Source: Cynocephalus volans
Lineage: Eukaryota > Chordata > Mammalia > Dermoptera > Cynocephalidae
Assembly (NCBI RefSeq): GCF_027409185.1
Contig: NC_084462.1
Location: forward strand, 26,387,577-26,451,576
Length of the DNA stretch: 64,000 nt
Reading direction: 5' to 3'
Both the position numbers and the translations under genes were made by a program. The notes beneath the pieces are model-generated. The model worked only from the letters and a program-made list of their open reading frames with translations. It was not told the origin of the DNA and did no database searches. Shown here piece after piece: positions 42,494 through 54,462 of the stretch (position 1 is its first letter; the number at the start of each line of letters is the position of its first letter).

Positions 42494-43334
42494 TGGGGTG
42501 GGGGCAGGCAGGGACTCAGCCTCCTACCTCTTGGAGCTCATCCTCTGATTTCTTCAGCAGATACTTACTGAGACCTGTTCTGGGCTGGGGACGTGTTCCA
42601 GGCTAGGTGTCTGATGGCTAGAGTTGCTCACAAGCCCAGAGGGGAGGAGACCAGGATCTGGAGCAATGGCCCACGCTGAGCTCCTACTGTTTGGATGGAG
42701 GGGAAGGGCCGGTGTGGCCTTGACAGAGGAAGAGGCATTTGCCTTGGGGACAGGCAGGCAGGCGCGCCAAGCCAAGGCGGCATGCACTCAGAGGCGAGAC
42801 AAAGCACAGCCCTGTGAGCAGCCGCGCTGTTACAGCTGGTGCGAGGTGGAAGCAGGACGATGCTCTCTCTGGCGCTGATTCCACCACATTGTCACTGAGA
42901 AGAAAGCTAGGTCTGGAGGATGGCTGCTCTAGGTGAAGCTCGCTCTCATCTGACATCTGGAAGGACTCCGGCATATTGAGTGTCTGCAGGCATTCTTGGG
43001 GTGAAGGGATCCCAGCCAGGGGAAAAGTGCCCCCCACACCCCGTTAGCAAGTATGCACCCATTGTCATGGGTGCAGGGTTGCCCCTGGGCTGTGGTGCTG
43101 ACAGATCTGCAGCCCCAATGCCAGGGTATGGCCCAGAAGGGTCCAAGCCAGGCCTAAGCAGTTACCAGGTGGTGGGAGCAACAGACAACCAGCTGGTCCT
43201 GCCAGGCTCCTGCTGCCTGTGCCCAGCCAGCTCTGCCCCAACCTGGGAGACCATGCAGCCCTGGGAATCCCTGTGCACCTTCCACCTAGAGAAAGCAGAT
43301 GCCTCCCTGCCAAGTAGAATCCACTCAATCCATC

Positions 43335-44520
43335 AGCTAATTCATACTGAGGACCAGCCATGTGCCACTGCATTAGGTACTGGGGTTATAACAGGACAAA
43401 TGAGGAGCTTACCTTCTAGTGGGAGAAGATGGGTAGACATAATAAGTGAATTAATTACATAGTAGCTTAGAAGGCGGTAAATGTTATGGGAGAAAAATAA
43501 GGTAAGGTGTATTGGAAGAGCATGTGGAGGGGTTAAAGTTTTAAGCCAGGTGGTTAGGGCAGCGAGCACCTGAGCAGCCTTGCCAGACGGGAAGGAGTGA
43601 GCCACGTGGGTGTGTGAGGGAAGAGGACCGAAGTCAGTGGGACGGGTGAGTGCAAAGGTCCTGTGGCGAACGCATGCAGAGCAGCAGGCTGCAGAGGCAC
43701 GACCCCGGGGACAAGTGGGGGGTGGTGAGGGTGGAGAGATAAGGGGGAGGCAGAGCATGTGGGGTCTTTTGCAGGGGCTTTGGCTTTTTCTCTGAGTGAT
43801 GTGGGAGCCATTGGAGGGTTTGAACAGAGGGTGGTCTGGTCTCACTTTTGGAAACGCTCTCTCTGGCTGCTGCTTTGTGACTGGACCGCAGGTGGAAGAC
43901 AGCAGGCAGGTGAGAAGGCTCTTGCCCCCATTGAGATGAGAGGCGGTGGTGACTTGGGCCAGGTGGTGGCAGTGGTGAAAAGGGACTGGATTCTGGATAT
44001 ATTCTGAAGGTAGAACCAGAAACGGGACTTAAGAGAGATTCATGTAAGAAGTGACAGAAGAGTGAAGTGACTCCCAGGGTTTGGTATGAGCCACTGAAGG
44101 ATGGCCTTGCCTCACGGGGCGCGGGGGTTGTACTGGGCAGAAGCAGACTTGTGGGGGAGGGGAGGAGGCTGCAATGCAGGCCCAGTGGGACGTCAAGTGG
44201 AAGATGAGTTCAGGGAGAGATGCGGATTAGAGATGGACGCGGGAGAGTCATCGGCTCGTAAATGGCATTCAGGGTGGCCAGGGCGAATGGAAGGAAAGAG
44301 CGAGGCACCCAAGGATGGGCCAGTGCAGCAGCCGTCAGAGCTCGGTGGGGAGGAGACCCAGTGAGAAAGATGAGAAGCCGTGGCCAGCGGGGACGTGGCC
44401 TGGGAGGGTCGGTGGCCTGGGAGCCGTTGCTGACACGGCAGCTACAATGAGGGCTGAGAAATGGGCACATGGCCGTGTGCGGCGGTCGTGGGGACCTTGG
44501 CGAGGACAGTAGGTGTGATG
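43335..44520 (-). repeat. L2 LINE, long antisense copy
   Basis: The left end is the L2 3' end in reverse (ccatgtgccactgcattagg ... gagcttaccttctagtggg). Then come 'agtgcaaaggtcctgtgg', 'gagccattggagggtttgaa', 'ctctggctgctgctttgtg' and 'ggattctggatatattctga', all in antisense order. It is disrupted and not coding. Confidence 0.75.
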
Positions 44521-44621
44521 GGCGTCACAGTCTGATGGTGAGGGTTTAAGGAATTGGACACTTGAGAACAGACGACTTCTTCAAGGAGTTCTGCTGGGGG
44601 ACGGTGGGTCAAGGGAAGGGG

Positions 44622-44659
44622 GTGCGTGTGTGTGCGTGTGTGCGCACGCGCGCACGTGT
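44622..44659. repeat. 38-bp perfect alternating purine-pyrimidine tract
   Basis: GT, GC and CA steps alternate without a break for 38 bp, including a central GCGCACGCGCGCAC. This is the sequence type most prone to form left-handed Z-DNA. It lies at the 5' (right) side of the antisense L2. Confidence 0.9.
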
Positions 44660-47600
44660 TCCAGCTAGAACAGCACGCTTGATGCGTGGGCTGATGCCAC
44701 AGGAGAGCGTGGCGATGCGCAGGAGCGAGGGGCTAGCACCTGCAGATGGGGGGCGCGGCTTGGCAGTCACCTCCGGGTACCTGTGGGGATATGCAGGTGC
44801 AGAGACAGGGAGCGGGTGGACGTGGGAGCCGCTCAGCTCGCCTCAGAACCCTCCGGGCAGAGAGCTGGCGTGTACCTGCTTGGAGACAGCTCCGCAGCTC
44901 CTACCTGGCCTTCAGGTGGCTAGCTGATTTCATAAGACAGGTACCCCGCCTTCAGGAGAGCCCTGGGTCCAGTACCCCAGTTGTGAGAAGCTTCTGCATT
45001 TAATCCATCCGCAGTCAGAAATGCCTGGACTTTAAGCCTTGAGTCCAGCCTCCTGAAGACTTGACCTTCATAGTGCTTTGATTTCCTTCTCCCCTCTGCG
45101 AAATTCACCCTCTGAGAAGCCTTTCCAGAATCTCCCAGAAAGATGACGTTCCATAAACGTTCATAAAGGGAGGGGGCCACCTTTCAGAGGTGAGGGGCGA
45201 GGCCAGCCCCTCCACCCTCTCTCCCTAGACACCGACCACTGCCCCCCATCCCCAACTCTCCCCGGTTGCAGATGCTCCAGTCCACCTGCCCCGTGCTTCT
45301 CAAGACCATTTCTCTTGCTCACAGCCCACCACCATCGGGTTCTGCCCATCACTGTGCCCTAACACAGCCAGGCCCCTGTCCAGCATGGGCTCGTCCCCAG
45401 GTCCCTCCTCCACATCCCTGCGGCTCCGTGCTCCACCACTACCTTGACCAGACTCCCACCGATGGACTCCCTGCAGCCCTGACCTTTCTCGGCCTTTCTG
45501 TAGCTTGAGACACCAACAACCCCTACTTATTCAAGGAGGGGCCTTAACACGCTTCCTCCTGATTTCTCCCCTGCTTTCTGCCTCTCCTCAGGGTCTTTGG
45601 GGGACACCCAGAGATGTCACCCCAGGAGGTTCTGGCCACCCTCACTGCAGCTCTCTCCCTGGGCTTCCCCGTCCACTGATGGGACTCCAGCTGCCCTGGA
45701 CCTGGGGTCTTCCAGCCGGCACCTCTAGCCTCTAACCCACAAGTCCAAGCCCCCACCACAAACGTCCCCCTTGCTGTTCATGAGCACTTGATACTTACCA
45801 GAGCCAGACCAGGCTACTGCCTGCCCCTTCCCCATCTGGGGGCACCAGGTCGAGGCATGGGCCTCCCCTCATGAGTTCTGTACAACAGTGGGGTCCCCAA
45901 CTCTCTCACCAGTACTTTCTACTGTCTCGCTCCAGGAGTGCCCCGCCTGCGCAGGTTGAATAACTTGCCCAAGGACACAAAATTCCTGAAAGGCAGGGCC
46001 AGAATTCAAGCCCAGTTCTGGAAGACTTCAGCTCAGGACCCTCCCTTGACACCAGGTGGCCACCCAGAGATGTGACCCCAACTTTTAGTCTGTGTGTTCC
46101 ATCCACCAGCAGAGGAGGCAGAGGGAGGCAGGGGTGGTGGACAGGAGAGCCTCACATGGCAAGTCCGAGAGGCTCCGCCACGTACCTGTGGCCCGTGACT
46201 TCTCTAAGTAGGGTCTGTAACTCAGACCTCTCCCTCAGGGACACCCCTGGTCAGTGTCCTGGCCTTCTTGTCCTCCCAACGTGGAATGACGGTTACAAAG
46301 CACAGCTCTGGTCACTGCTGGGGTCCAGCTGGGATCAAGGACACTGTCCAGACCCTGCCCCTGCAACCTCAGTTTCCCCACCCTGGCCCTGCCCAGCCTC
46401 ACCCTGTCGCCTGCGCTGCCCTGACTTTGCCCAGCCTCCTCTCTGAGCCTCATGGGCAGCCAGCCCCCATTTCTGCTGCCCCCACACACCAGCCTTCAGG
46501 GTGGCCTCCCCCAGCCACTCAGCCCTGAACTCTGAAGTGCCCCGGAGCAGCTGAGCTGATGTCAGGGAGCAGCAGCAGTGGAGGCCCTCTAGGCCAGCTT
46601 GACAGACTGGCCCTTGCCAGGATGCCTGGCACCAGCTGGCTGGGGAGGCCTGGGACAGAGGGTTTGTTCCCAGGGCCCAGACACATGCACAGAGAGTCAC
46701 ATGTATGCATGGGCAGGGACCGTGTGCCCACCCCACAGCAGCAGGCACAGGCACCCCCTCCTCTCCCCTCCTCTGTGCCCATGGATGGCTTGGAGAGCTG
46801 CAGGTCACTCCTACCCCGGGGCCCTGGCCGAGACCATGCTGGGGTGGCCACAGACTGGTGGCAGGTAAAGCAGGCAGTCCAAGAAGTCATCTCGCCAGCA
46901 TTTTATCCACCCCTCAGGCCGGCGTCAGTTCCTTCATGCCGTGCTGCGTGCCCACGTCCAGGGGCAAGGGTTCACACTTGTGTGCAGCGTCGCCTCTGTA
47001 GGTTCCCGCTTCCCAGCCCTGTCCCTCTGTCCCCTGAGGTGGGGTGCTGTTCACCTGAGCTTTCTCTGGGTCAACACCCTCCGCTTGTCCCAGGGGTCTG
47101 CCCGACCCACCTGCAGGGGGTCAGTCCCAGCACCGTTCTTTGACATGCTCCTGTCTGGGGCTGTCCCTATGGACACTCAGTACCCAGAACTGAACCCATC
47201 CCCTCCCTCAGTCCAGGACCTTCACCTCTATTAATGTCACCTAAGGTCCCATTCACTTTCTGGTTGTTTCCTCTCCCCGCATCTCACTGCGACTTCCATC
47301 CCCTCCTCAAGTGTGTGTGGCACATCAAGGACCTGTGCCCAGGCCAGTGGCTCATGGCGTTGGTTGTCTCTCTGAGCCTCTCCCCATCAGGGTCTGCTTA
47401 AAGCCCCTGTACGTCACCCAGGGTCAGGCCCCAGTCCTGACCCCACAGTCCCCCCTGCACAGCCTGGCCCTCCCTCAGGCCCAGCCTCTTCCCCATCCTT
47501 CCTCATTTCCACCGACACCACCCACCTGCCGGGTTCGAAGAAGGGGCTCAGCCAACATCTGCAGGGGAATCCATCCAGGGCCTGAGCTAGTGGAAACTCT

Positions 47601-48840
47601 GGTGTAGGGAAGAGCTCAGATGTCGCTGGCAGTGGACACCCTTGGGTGGGTCCCAGGTTGAGAAGCCTCAGTTCTTCATCTGTAAAATGGGGATCATCTG
47701 TTTGGACTGATAAACTGTTATGAGGCATGTAAAGGGCTGGGTGTGGAGCAGGTGGGGGTGAGGCTGGGCTGCCCCACCCTGGCCCAGGACACTGAGCCCA
47801 GCCAGGGCCGGATCACTCCTCTGGTCAGCAGGCCCTGACATGAGGGGTGAGTTGGCGGAGGAGGGCACCTTGGCCAAGCCTGGAGCCTTGGGCATTTCTG
47901 AGGCCATAGTGCCCCCTGGCGGCCGTGCAGTCCACCCCAAAGGACCATGCCCTGAGCCTCAGGCCTTGGTCCCCAAGAGCTCACCCTGAGCAAGGTTTGT
48001 TGTCACCATTTTACAAATGAAGGCCAGCAAGGGTGATTGAGCTGCCCAGAGTCACAGTCAACCAGAAGCAGAGGCAGACCTCACCCTGGGGGATACCCAG
48101 CACCCAAGTGCCCCTGAAAGCACCCAAGGGGCCTAGGCTTGGAGAACATCCCCAGCATCTCCCACCCTCCTACAGCGCAGGGAGGTCTCCAAACAGAATT
48201 AGTTTGGATTTGCTTGGTTGTAAAGATGACCCCTGACACTCAGAGGGGGAGAAAGGGACAGGTCTGTGGGTCAGGGGCTCCTCGGGGGCCACCCCACCTC
48301 CACCACTGCCGCTGCCTGCACTGCCGCTGGGGCCTGGTCAGGGCAGGACTGGGCAGGTCTGATGTCAGCCCCAGAGGTGGGACCTCTCAAACTCCCACCC
48401 CCCTGCACCTCCCGTGCCTTTCTCTGCCACTCAGACCCCCAGGCCTCCCTCTGGTCATCATCCCAGGGCATCAGCCCTGGAAGAAACTTGGGGTTCCTTG
48501 CCCTACTTGACCGAAGCCAAGTGAGTCCTAGAGCGGGAAAGGGGCTGGTCAGGGTACCCTGCTGGTCTTGGGCAGAACCAGGGTATACCCATTCCTACTA
48601 AATCCCTGACCGGGGCCTCTTCCCCTACCCAGGGGATTTCATGAATGTAGAAAGTGCTCAGGGCCAGGAGTGCCTTCGAGACCCTGCTGGTGGGGTCTAC
48701 TGGTGGTCTTTTAGGTGGTGGCAAGTGGGGAGGGAAGAGCCAGCACTCACAGTGCCCAGGCGGTCCTGCTTCCTGCAGGGGTAAGGCACCAAGGGTCCCA
48801 GCAGACCCCCTCTGACAGCCACGTCTTCCTTTGGCCACAG

Positions 48841-48968
48841 GGCGCTGTGCAGAGCTGCAAGTCCATGTCACCGAGGCCGTGGCCACAGCAGCTGAGCAGA
48901 GAGAGCTGATCGCCCGCCTGGAGCAGGACCTCAGCACCATCCAGTCCATCCAGCGGCCCGATGCCGAG
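48841..48968 (+). CDS. CUX1: CASP-specific exon 1 (coiled coil)
   Basis: Acceptor ggccacag|ggcgctg, donor gccgag|gtgagc. The first two bases complete a Gly codon of the shared upstream exon, so CUX1 and CASP diverge at a split codon. It gives 42 residues starting RCAELQVHVTEAVAT, then EQRELIARLEQDLSTIQSIQ and RPDAE. Heptad-like Leu/Ile/Val spacing shows coiled coil. CASP is a Golgi protein made by alternative splicing of the CUX1 gene; it shares the N-terminal coiled coil with full-length CUX1 and replaces all DNA-binding domains with the segments from here on. Confidence 0.95.
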
Positions 48969-49656
48969 GTGAGCCAACCCCCTTCCCCCACCACTCACCA
49001 CCTGCCCCATGTTCCTTCAGCCTCAGAAAACACCAACTTCCCAGGTAAGCCAGCCATTACTCAGGTGGCCAGTGTCAGCTTGCCCCTCCCCAAGGCTGTC
49101 ACCTACAATCTCTGGGTTTTTCCTTCTCTCCCCATGCAGGCCACCCTCCCCCCAACTTGAGATGCCAGGCCACAGGGCTTCCTTGAGCTGGCACAAAGCA
49201 CCCTGTGTCCAGTACCGGGACCTCTGTCCTGAGAGCTCTGGGCAGAGGCAAGGCCAGGATTATGTACCTGTCTCACAACTAAAGGACCCGAGACCCTGAC
49301 ATCACAGAAGGCTGGACCCTAAAGGGCCCTCAGAGGGCATCCCCCGCCTGTCATGTACAGAGGAAGAAATGGGCTTGGGGAGAGAAACTGGGCTGCCCCA
49401 GGTCACATGGCAAGCTGGCTGCAGGACTGGGGGCGCTCTGGCGTCTGATGCACGTCAGGACCTAGTGGCAGGATGAGGGTGCTGAACTCCAGCCTCAGGA
49501 TTGACTTGGGCCCAGCCTCCTCCCCTCTGGTAGCCCACGCTAGGTGTCCAGATCCAGGCCCTCCTGCAGCCGACCTCACCACCGGGCCACGCTGAAAGGG
49601 TGTACTCAGTGCCCATGATGAAGAGGCTCCTCCCCATCTCTTCCTCTCACTCGCAG
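48969..49656 (+). other. CUX1: CASP intron 1
   Basis: A 0.7-kb intron ending in cactcgcag. A diverged antisense MIR is at about 49,310-49,445 (ttaggtcaca-like 'ccaggtcacatggcaagctgg'). Nothing else was recognised. Confidence 0.85.
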
Positions 49657-49717
49657 GGCGCTGCTGAGCTGGAGAAGATCCCGGAGCCCATCAAGGAGGC
49701 CACGGCCCTGTTCTATG
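49657..49717 (+). CDS. CUX1: CASP-specific exon 2
   Basis: A 61-bp exon, acceptor ctcgcag|ggcgct, donor tctatg|gtgagg. It encodes GAAELEKIPEPIKEATALFY plus the first base of a Gly codon. The Pro-containing IPEPIKEA stretch interrupts the coiled coil and matches CASP. Following intron 49,718-50,318 (0.6 kb) has no recognised feature. Confidence 0.95.
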
Positions 49718-50318
49718 GTGAGGAGGGAGTGAGTGGCAGGGTAGGGTGGGGGGAGGGGAGCAGGTGGTGCAGTCAGAGTGCCCAGATCCCCAAGGAGCAC
49801 TCCCCTCCCTCGAGGAAGGTGAGGGCCCCCCACCCCAGTTATGCAGCAGCAAACTTAAAAGGGTAGGTGAGCCCCCAACCTGCCCTTGTGAGGGCTGCTG
49901 GGCCAGGATATGGTGGGGGGTACCATGGCCCCCTAGTTCTCTCAGTGCCTCTTTACTTCCCCAGGTACTAGGGGCCTTGGGTGACAGATGCAGGGGTCTC
50001 AGATCCAAGTACAGGGTGATGGGGAGGGGAGCTCTGGGGTCTGGCCTTCTGACAGTACTGGTGGGTGAGCTGAGCCCCTCCCCAGGGACCCTAGTCACAG
50101 GTTGGAGCCCTCCCCTATCCCATTCTCATTCCTCTCAGGTTTCCTGGCTGTCCCTTCCCCTCCCCGACCTGCTCAGTACCAGGTGGTCAGACACGCCTGT
50201 GGCTTCTTACCCCATGGCACTTGGCCAGAAATCCCTCAGGGCTGAGGCCACCTGATGCAAGGGCCCCCTGCTCGGCTGTGCCTCCCGCCACCCCAAGCCA
50301 CTCTTCTCTCCCTCCTAG

Positions 50319-50431
50319 GACCCTCGGCACCAGTTGGTGGCACCCTCCCAGAGGGCCAGGTGGATTCACTGCTTTCCATCATCTCCAGCCAGAGGGAGCG
50401 CTTCCGTGCCCGGAACCAGGAACTGGAGGCT
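50319..50431 (+). CDS. CUX1: CASP-specific exon 3 (linker and coiled coil)
   Basis: Acceptor cctcctag|gaccct, donor gaggct|gtgagt. After the split Gly codon come 37 residues: a short Pro/Gly linker (PSAPVGGTLPEG) that varies between mammals, then QVDSLLSIISSQRERFRARN and QELEA, which resume the helical coiled coil of CASP. The frame fits both neighbours exactly. Confidence 0.96.
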
Positions 50432-52518
50432 GTGAGTCACGTCCTCCCCTCCCCTACATTCCTCTGACCCAAGGACACAGTGGTAGAAGACACAGGCTTG
50501 AGGGTAAAAGACGTGTCACAGACCATAAACCACACTTGGACTAGATTTGTTCTGTGCAGGCAGGGAGGACTTCCTGGAGGAGGTAGTGTTGCGCTGGGCT
50601 TTGAAAGAAGAATCAGATGCTCAAGATAGAGCAGACAGGGGACCAACGAGCCAGAGGGGAGTGCAGGTGGTTCCAGGTCTGCAGGCAGGAGTCGTAGGAA
50701 AGAAGACAGTGTCAGGCGAGTGCCCTGCCGCCAGGCTGGGGTGCGTGGGCTTCACTCTACAGGCAGGGCCACCAGCGAAGGACTTAAGCAGGGACGTGAT
50801 GCTGCAAGAATGGAGGACAAGAAGGGTCACTTGGGTAGCCAATTCAGGACAGAAGCCTGGCCCAGGAAGAAGACCAGGGAGTGGTTACCATCGTCTGGGA
50901 AGACACGTCCAAATCAGCTGCAGGAGTGGGGAAGCAGGAGCGGACTGGGGAGAGGATGGTCTCTGAACCCCTATAAAGATGGACAGTGTAGAGATGTTGA
51001 AGAGCTCTGTGGGGCCAGGGAGAGGGCGGCACCCAAAGAGGCTGCTGGCTGCTGAGCACCTGGCTGGTGGTCTTCCTGGAGGGGCACCAGGAAGAGGGGG
51101 CAGTCTGTACAGACGACCAGTTTAGTTGGCAGCCTACAACGGTGAGGTGCCTGAAGAACCGCCACAGATGAGTTGCCCCTGTGTGGGCGTTGATGACACA
51201 TGGATGGTGACTGCAGCGCCAGCAGGATGGACATAGTCCCTGGAAGAAGATGGAACAGGGTCAGGGAAGGACTGAGGGAAGCCAGAGCTGGAAGTGTCGG
51301 GAACACCAAGACTGAGGGCCAGCTCATGGGCACTGCATGTGGACACTGGATCCATAAGACGGCAGAGAGCCTGCGTGACAGACCAGAGGAGCACCTAGAG
51401 GAGGCACCATCCTGCCCTTGAGGACTCTGCAGCAACCCCCGCACACACTGCTCTCCCAGTGGGAACAGAGCCAGGACGTTTTCCACCCTTCTCTGGGAGT
51501 CACAGGCCAGGCCCAGTGCCGGTACAGTGACAAGGGTGGGTCCAATGGGCACCTCCAGGCACCTCATACAAGTGGAATCACACAGTATTTGTCCTTTTGT
51601 GACTGGCTTATTCCATGTAGCATAATGTCCTCAAGGTTCATCCATGTTGCAGCATGTGTCAGAACTTCCTTTCTTTTCAAGGCTGAGTAATATTGCACCA
51701 TGTCTATACACCATCCACCTGTCCGTGGACACTTGGGCTGCTTCCATGTTTTAGCTGTTGTGAGTAATGCTGCTCTAAACATGGGTGTGCAAATATCTCT
51801 TCGTGACCCTGCTTTCTATTCTTTGGGGTATATACCCAGAAGTGGGATTGCTGGATCATATGGTAATTCTATGTTTTTGAGGAAACTCCATCCTACCATG
51901 TAGGTACAAAAGTACCTACTTTTTTGTACTGCTTTAATTTTGAATAATATGAAGGAAACACCTATTCAAGCATTTGAATAAATTGAAAAATGAGATCCCA
52001 TGTCACCTTGCCCCTAGATTGACAAACATTAAAGCCACATACTGTAGGATTCCATTTATATGAAATGTCTGGAATAGGCAAATCCACAGAGACAGAAGGT
52101 AGAGTAGTGGTTGCCAGGAAATAGGGGAGGAGGGAGCGGGGAGTGACTGCTGACAGGTTAGAGGTTTCTTATTGGGGTGATTAAAATGTTCTAGAATTAG
52201 ATATTGGGGGTGGTTGCATAAAAAGGATTGAATAATACACTTAAAATGGTGTTTATGTTATGTGAATTATATCTCGATAATGATTTTTTAAAAGGCTGAT
52301 AATACCAAAAACAAACAACATAGGAAGAAACCTGAACCAAGAACTGTGACTTCTGTCTGGGGTGGGACCACAGGAGAGGAAGGGGGACTTGCTAGAGGGG
52401 GCAGCCTTGAGCAGTCTGGCAGGTCAAGAAGAAGGGGCTCCGGGTAGGTGGAGCAGTCCCTGTGCCAGCGTGTAGGCCCCTCCACTAGCCCTTCCACCCA
52501 CCCGCTGCCTGCCCGCAG
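50432..52518 (+). other. CUX1: CASP intron 3 with L2-like and L1 insertions
   Basis: A 2.1-kb intron ending in gcctgcccgcag. An L2-like antisense stretch covers about 50,560-50,880 (ggaggacttcctggaggagg, aaggacttaagcagggacg). Two L1 pieces in opposite orientation cover about 51,564-52,295 (separate entry). No gene is seen. Confidence 0.85.
51564..52295. mobile_element. L1 remnant, inverted: ORF2 end (-) joined to 3' end (+)
   Basis: On the minus strand, 51,564-51,905 codes a remnant of the ORF2 C-terminus (YYSALKRKEVLTHAATWMNL, then KDKYCVIPLV). On the plus strand, about 51,965-52,295 has a short ORF2-like piece and then the 3' UTR (ttccatttatatgaaatgtc, agtggttgccaggaaatagg, tatgtgaattatatctcgat). 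The inner ORF2 end on the left and the start of the right part fall at about the same place in L1. That is the layout made by twin priming (5' inversion), though two separate old copies cannot be excluded. Confidence 0.82.
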
Positions 52519-52635
52519 GAGAGCCACCGGGCCCAGCACACCATCCAAGCCCTGCAGAGCGAGCTGGACAGCCTGCGCGCTGACAACATCAAGCTCTTTG
52601 AGAAGATCAAGTTCCTGCAGAGCTACCCCGGCCGG
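52519..52635 (+). CDS. CUX1: CASP-specific exon 4 (coiled coil)
   Basis: Acceptor gcccgcag|gagagc, donor ggccgg|gtgagt; 39 whole codons. ESHRAQHTIQALQSELDSLR is followed by ADNIKLFEKIKFLQSYPGR. The heptads (I-L-L-L-I-L-I-F-L) are clear. This is the most strongly conserved part of the CASP C-terminal coiled coil, related to the same region of giantin and yeast Coy1. Confidence 0.97.
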
Positions 52636-53716
52636 GTGAGTGCCCGCCCCAATTGCAGCCACAGGTGTACCAGGCAGGGAGAGAGGACGATCAGGGCACG
52701 CGAGGCGGGAGGGTCAGGGGCAGTGACCTGCTGGGCAGCACTGGGCCTGGGGGACCCCCAGAGGCTATCCAACTCTCCCCACCTGCCCCCTGTGCTCCCT
52801 AAGCTGGGGAGCAGCAGGAGGTGGCAAGGGGCTCACAGACCCCAGGCCCGTGAGCCTGAGCACCCCCCCTGTGAAGTGGGGAAGATCCACTAGCTGACGC
52901 AGGATCTGGGAATTTAACCCCAGGGGGTTGAACATGTAGGACAGGCCCTGAGGAATCAGTATGTTATAAACATATATTTTTCAAAACAAAGAATTTGGTC
53001 CAACACCCCAAAAACCAATTAAGTGAAAGGAGTGGAAACCTACCCACTACGTTCTTCTGGGCCAGGGAGGTCTGGTCCTGGCTGCTCTCAGCCCCCAGGG
53101 ACCACCTCATGCAAGGAAACCCTTTCCCTGACTGAGGGGAGACAGTGGGCAGTAAACAGGCAGGGAGCAACGACACTCCCCGTGGGGCCTTCTGGGCCTA
53201 AGACCCTTGGCCACTAATCCCCATCCCCACCCATTGGAGCTGCTCCTAAGCCACCAGAGGGCGCCCACACTCTGCAAACTAGTCCCATTCTGTTGGTGGC
53301 CGGCAGGCGGTGGGGGGTCCTTTCCTTTCGCGGGTGCCTGCTACCCCCTACACTCCCAGCAAACCCCCTCAAAACTCCCCTCCCTGCACCTGGGCCCAAC
53401 CTGCCTGTCTTGTACCTTCCAGCCCTATCTAGTCCTCGGTTCCCTATACGTGCCCAGAGACACTGTGGCCCTGACCAGGTGGGAAGACTCTGACCCTAGG
53501 TGATGCCCCTGTGACACAAGGTGCCAGCTACATGCACGTTGTCAACCTGCCCCTCTCTCCCAGCTCTGGGATCTGGGGTTCCCTCCCCCACCACCCTTTT
53601 GCAGATGAGGAAACAGGCTTCGCTGTGATTCCATCAGCCTGCCTTCCCTTGGGTGCTTGGCCTTTCTGTTGGGTGCGGGTGACTGACAGGGCCTCTCCTC
53701 CCCCCTCCCCACACAG
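52636..53716 (+). other. CUX1: CASP intron 4
   Basis: 1.1 kb, ending in cacacag. It contains mostly unique G/C-rich sequence with one short AT-rich patch near 52,960-53,010. No gene or clear repeat was recognised. Confidence 0.8.
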
Positions 53717-53800
53717 GGCAGTGGCAGCGACGACACCGAGCTGCGGTACTCGTCCCAGTACGAGGAGCGCCTGGACCCCTTCTCCTCCTTCAGCAAGCGG
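53717..53800 (+). CDS. CUX1: CASP-specific exon 5
   Basis: 28 whole codons: GSGSDDTELRYSSQYEERLD then PFSSFSKR. It leaves the coiled coil for a hydrophilic, acidic/Ser-rich segment on the cytosolic side of the membrane anchor. The acceptor cacacag|ggcag is normal. The donor agcgg|gttcgt keeps GT and G at +5 but is otherwise poor, so inclusion may depend on enhancers. The reading frame into the next exon (ERQRKYL) leaves no other choice of donor. Following intron 53,801-54,405 has no recognised feature. Confidence 0.94.
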
Positions 53801-54405
53801 GTTCGTGCCCTGGGCGGGCCCCCTGCTCGCCTGGCCTCAGTCACGCAGCATCCGGTCCTCCATTACCCCCACCCACCTGCCCGCACCCGTTCACTCGGGG
53901 CCAGTGTTGCCACGCCAGGCTCTGCACACACCCCACCCCAACCAGGCCAGGAGCTCCCAAGGGCTGCCTCCTCGCTGCTTTGGTGCTGTGGAGGCCTGGG
54001 GCCCACCCAGGAATGTCTGCTGATGGCTACCTGAGGGTGTGCACAGTGGATGAGTTAGCCCGGAGTGCACCTGGGGGGCAGGCAGACGTGCAAAGAGCCA
54101 GTTACAGCTCCCTGAGTCAGGGGATGGGTAGTGGGACCCCCCAACTCCCCTCCCTGCCGAGGCTGCAGACGCTCTGCCCATGAAGAACGTTCCCATAGGC
54201 AGAATGGGCTGCTACAGAGGGGAAGAGGGGCTCATACTGATGTTGGGGGAGCCCAGAATGTCACACTGGGGACTCCTGGTAGCCCCTGGAGTTCTGCGGG
54301 AAGAGCGAGGCAGGGCAGCGCATGGATGGGCAGGACTCCCCTCTCTGCAGTGAGCGGGGCCATGGGCCCTTTGGGATCCTTTCCTCATCCTCTCTCCCCC
54401 TTCAG

Positions 54406-54462
54406 GAGCGGCAGAGGAAGTACCTGAGCCTGAGCCCGTGGGACAAGGCCACACTCAGCATG
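54406..54462 (+). CDS. CUX1: CASP-specific exon 6
   Basis: A small 57-bp exon of 19 codons, acceptor cccttcag|gagcgg, donor cagcatg|gtaagt. It encodes ERQRKYLSLSPWDKATLSM. The YLSLSPWDKATL stretch is a well-conserved juxtamembrane motif of the CASP family. The next intron (54,463-54,852) holds no recognised feature. Confidence 0.95.

Larger units (their letters stand above)
39641..48840 (+). other. CUX1: Region between CUX1 3' UTR and first CASP exon
   Basis: For CUX1 mRNA this is beyond the end; for CASP mRNA it is the last part of a very long intron that skips the CUT and homeodomain exons. It holds a MIR (about 41,590-41,790), MER20 (42,298), antisense L2 (about 43,335-44,520), an alternating purine-pyrimidine tract (44,622), MIR pieces (about 45,935-46,030, 47,655-47,740, 47,990-48,095) and C/T-rich sequence from about 45.2 to 47.6 kb. 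It ends in ctttggccacag. No gene is seen. Confidence 0.85.

Noticed and set aside
51564..51782. Minus-strand ORF of 72 residues
   Set aside because: It is the degraded C-terminus of L1 ORF2, not a host gene.
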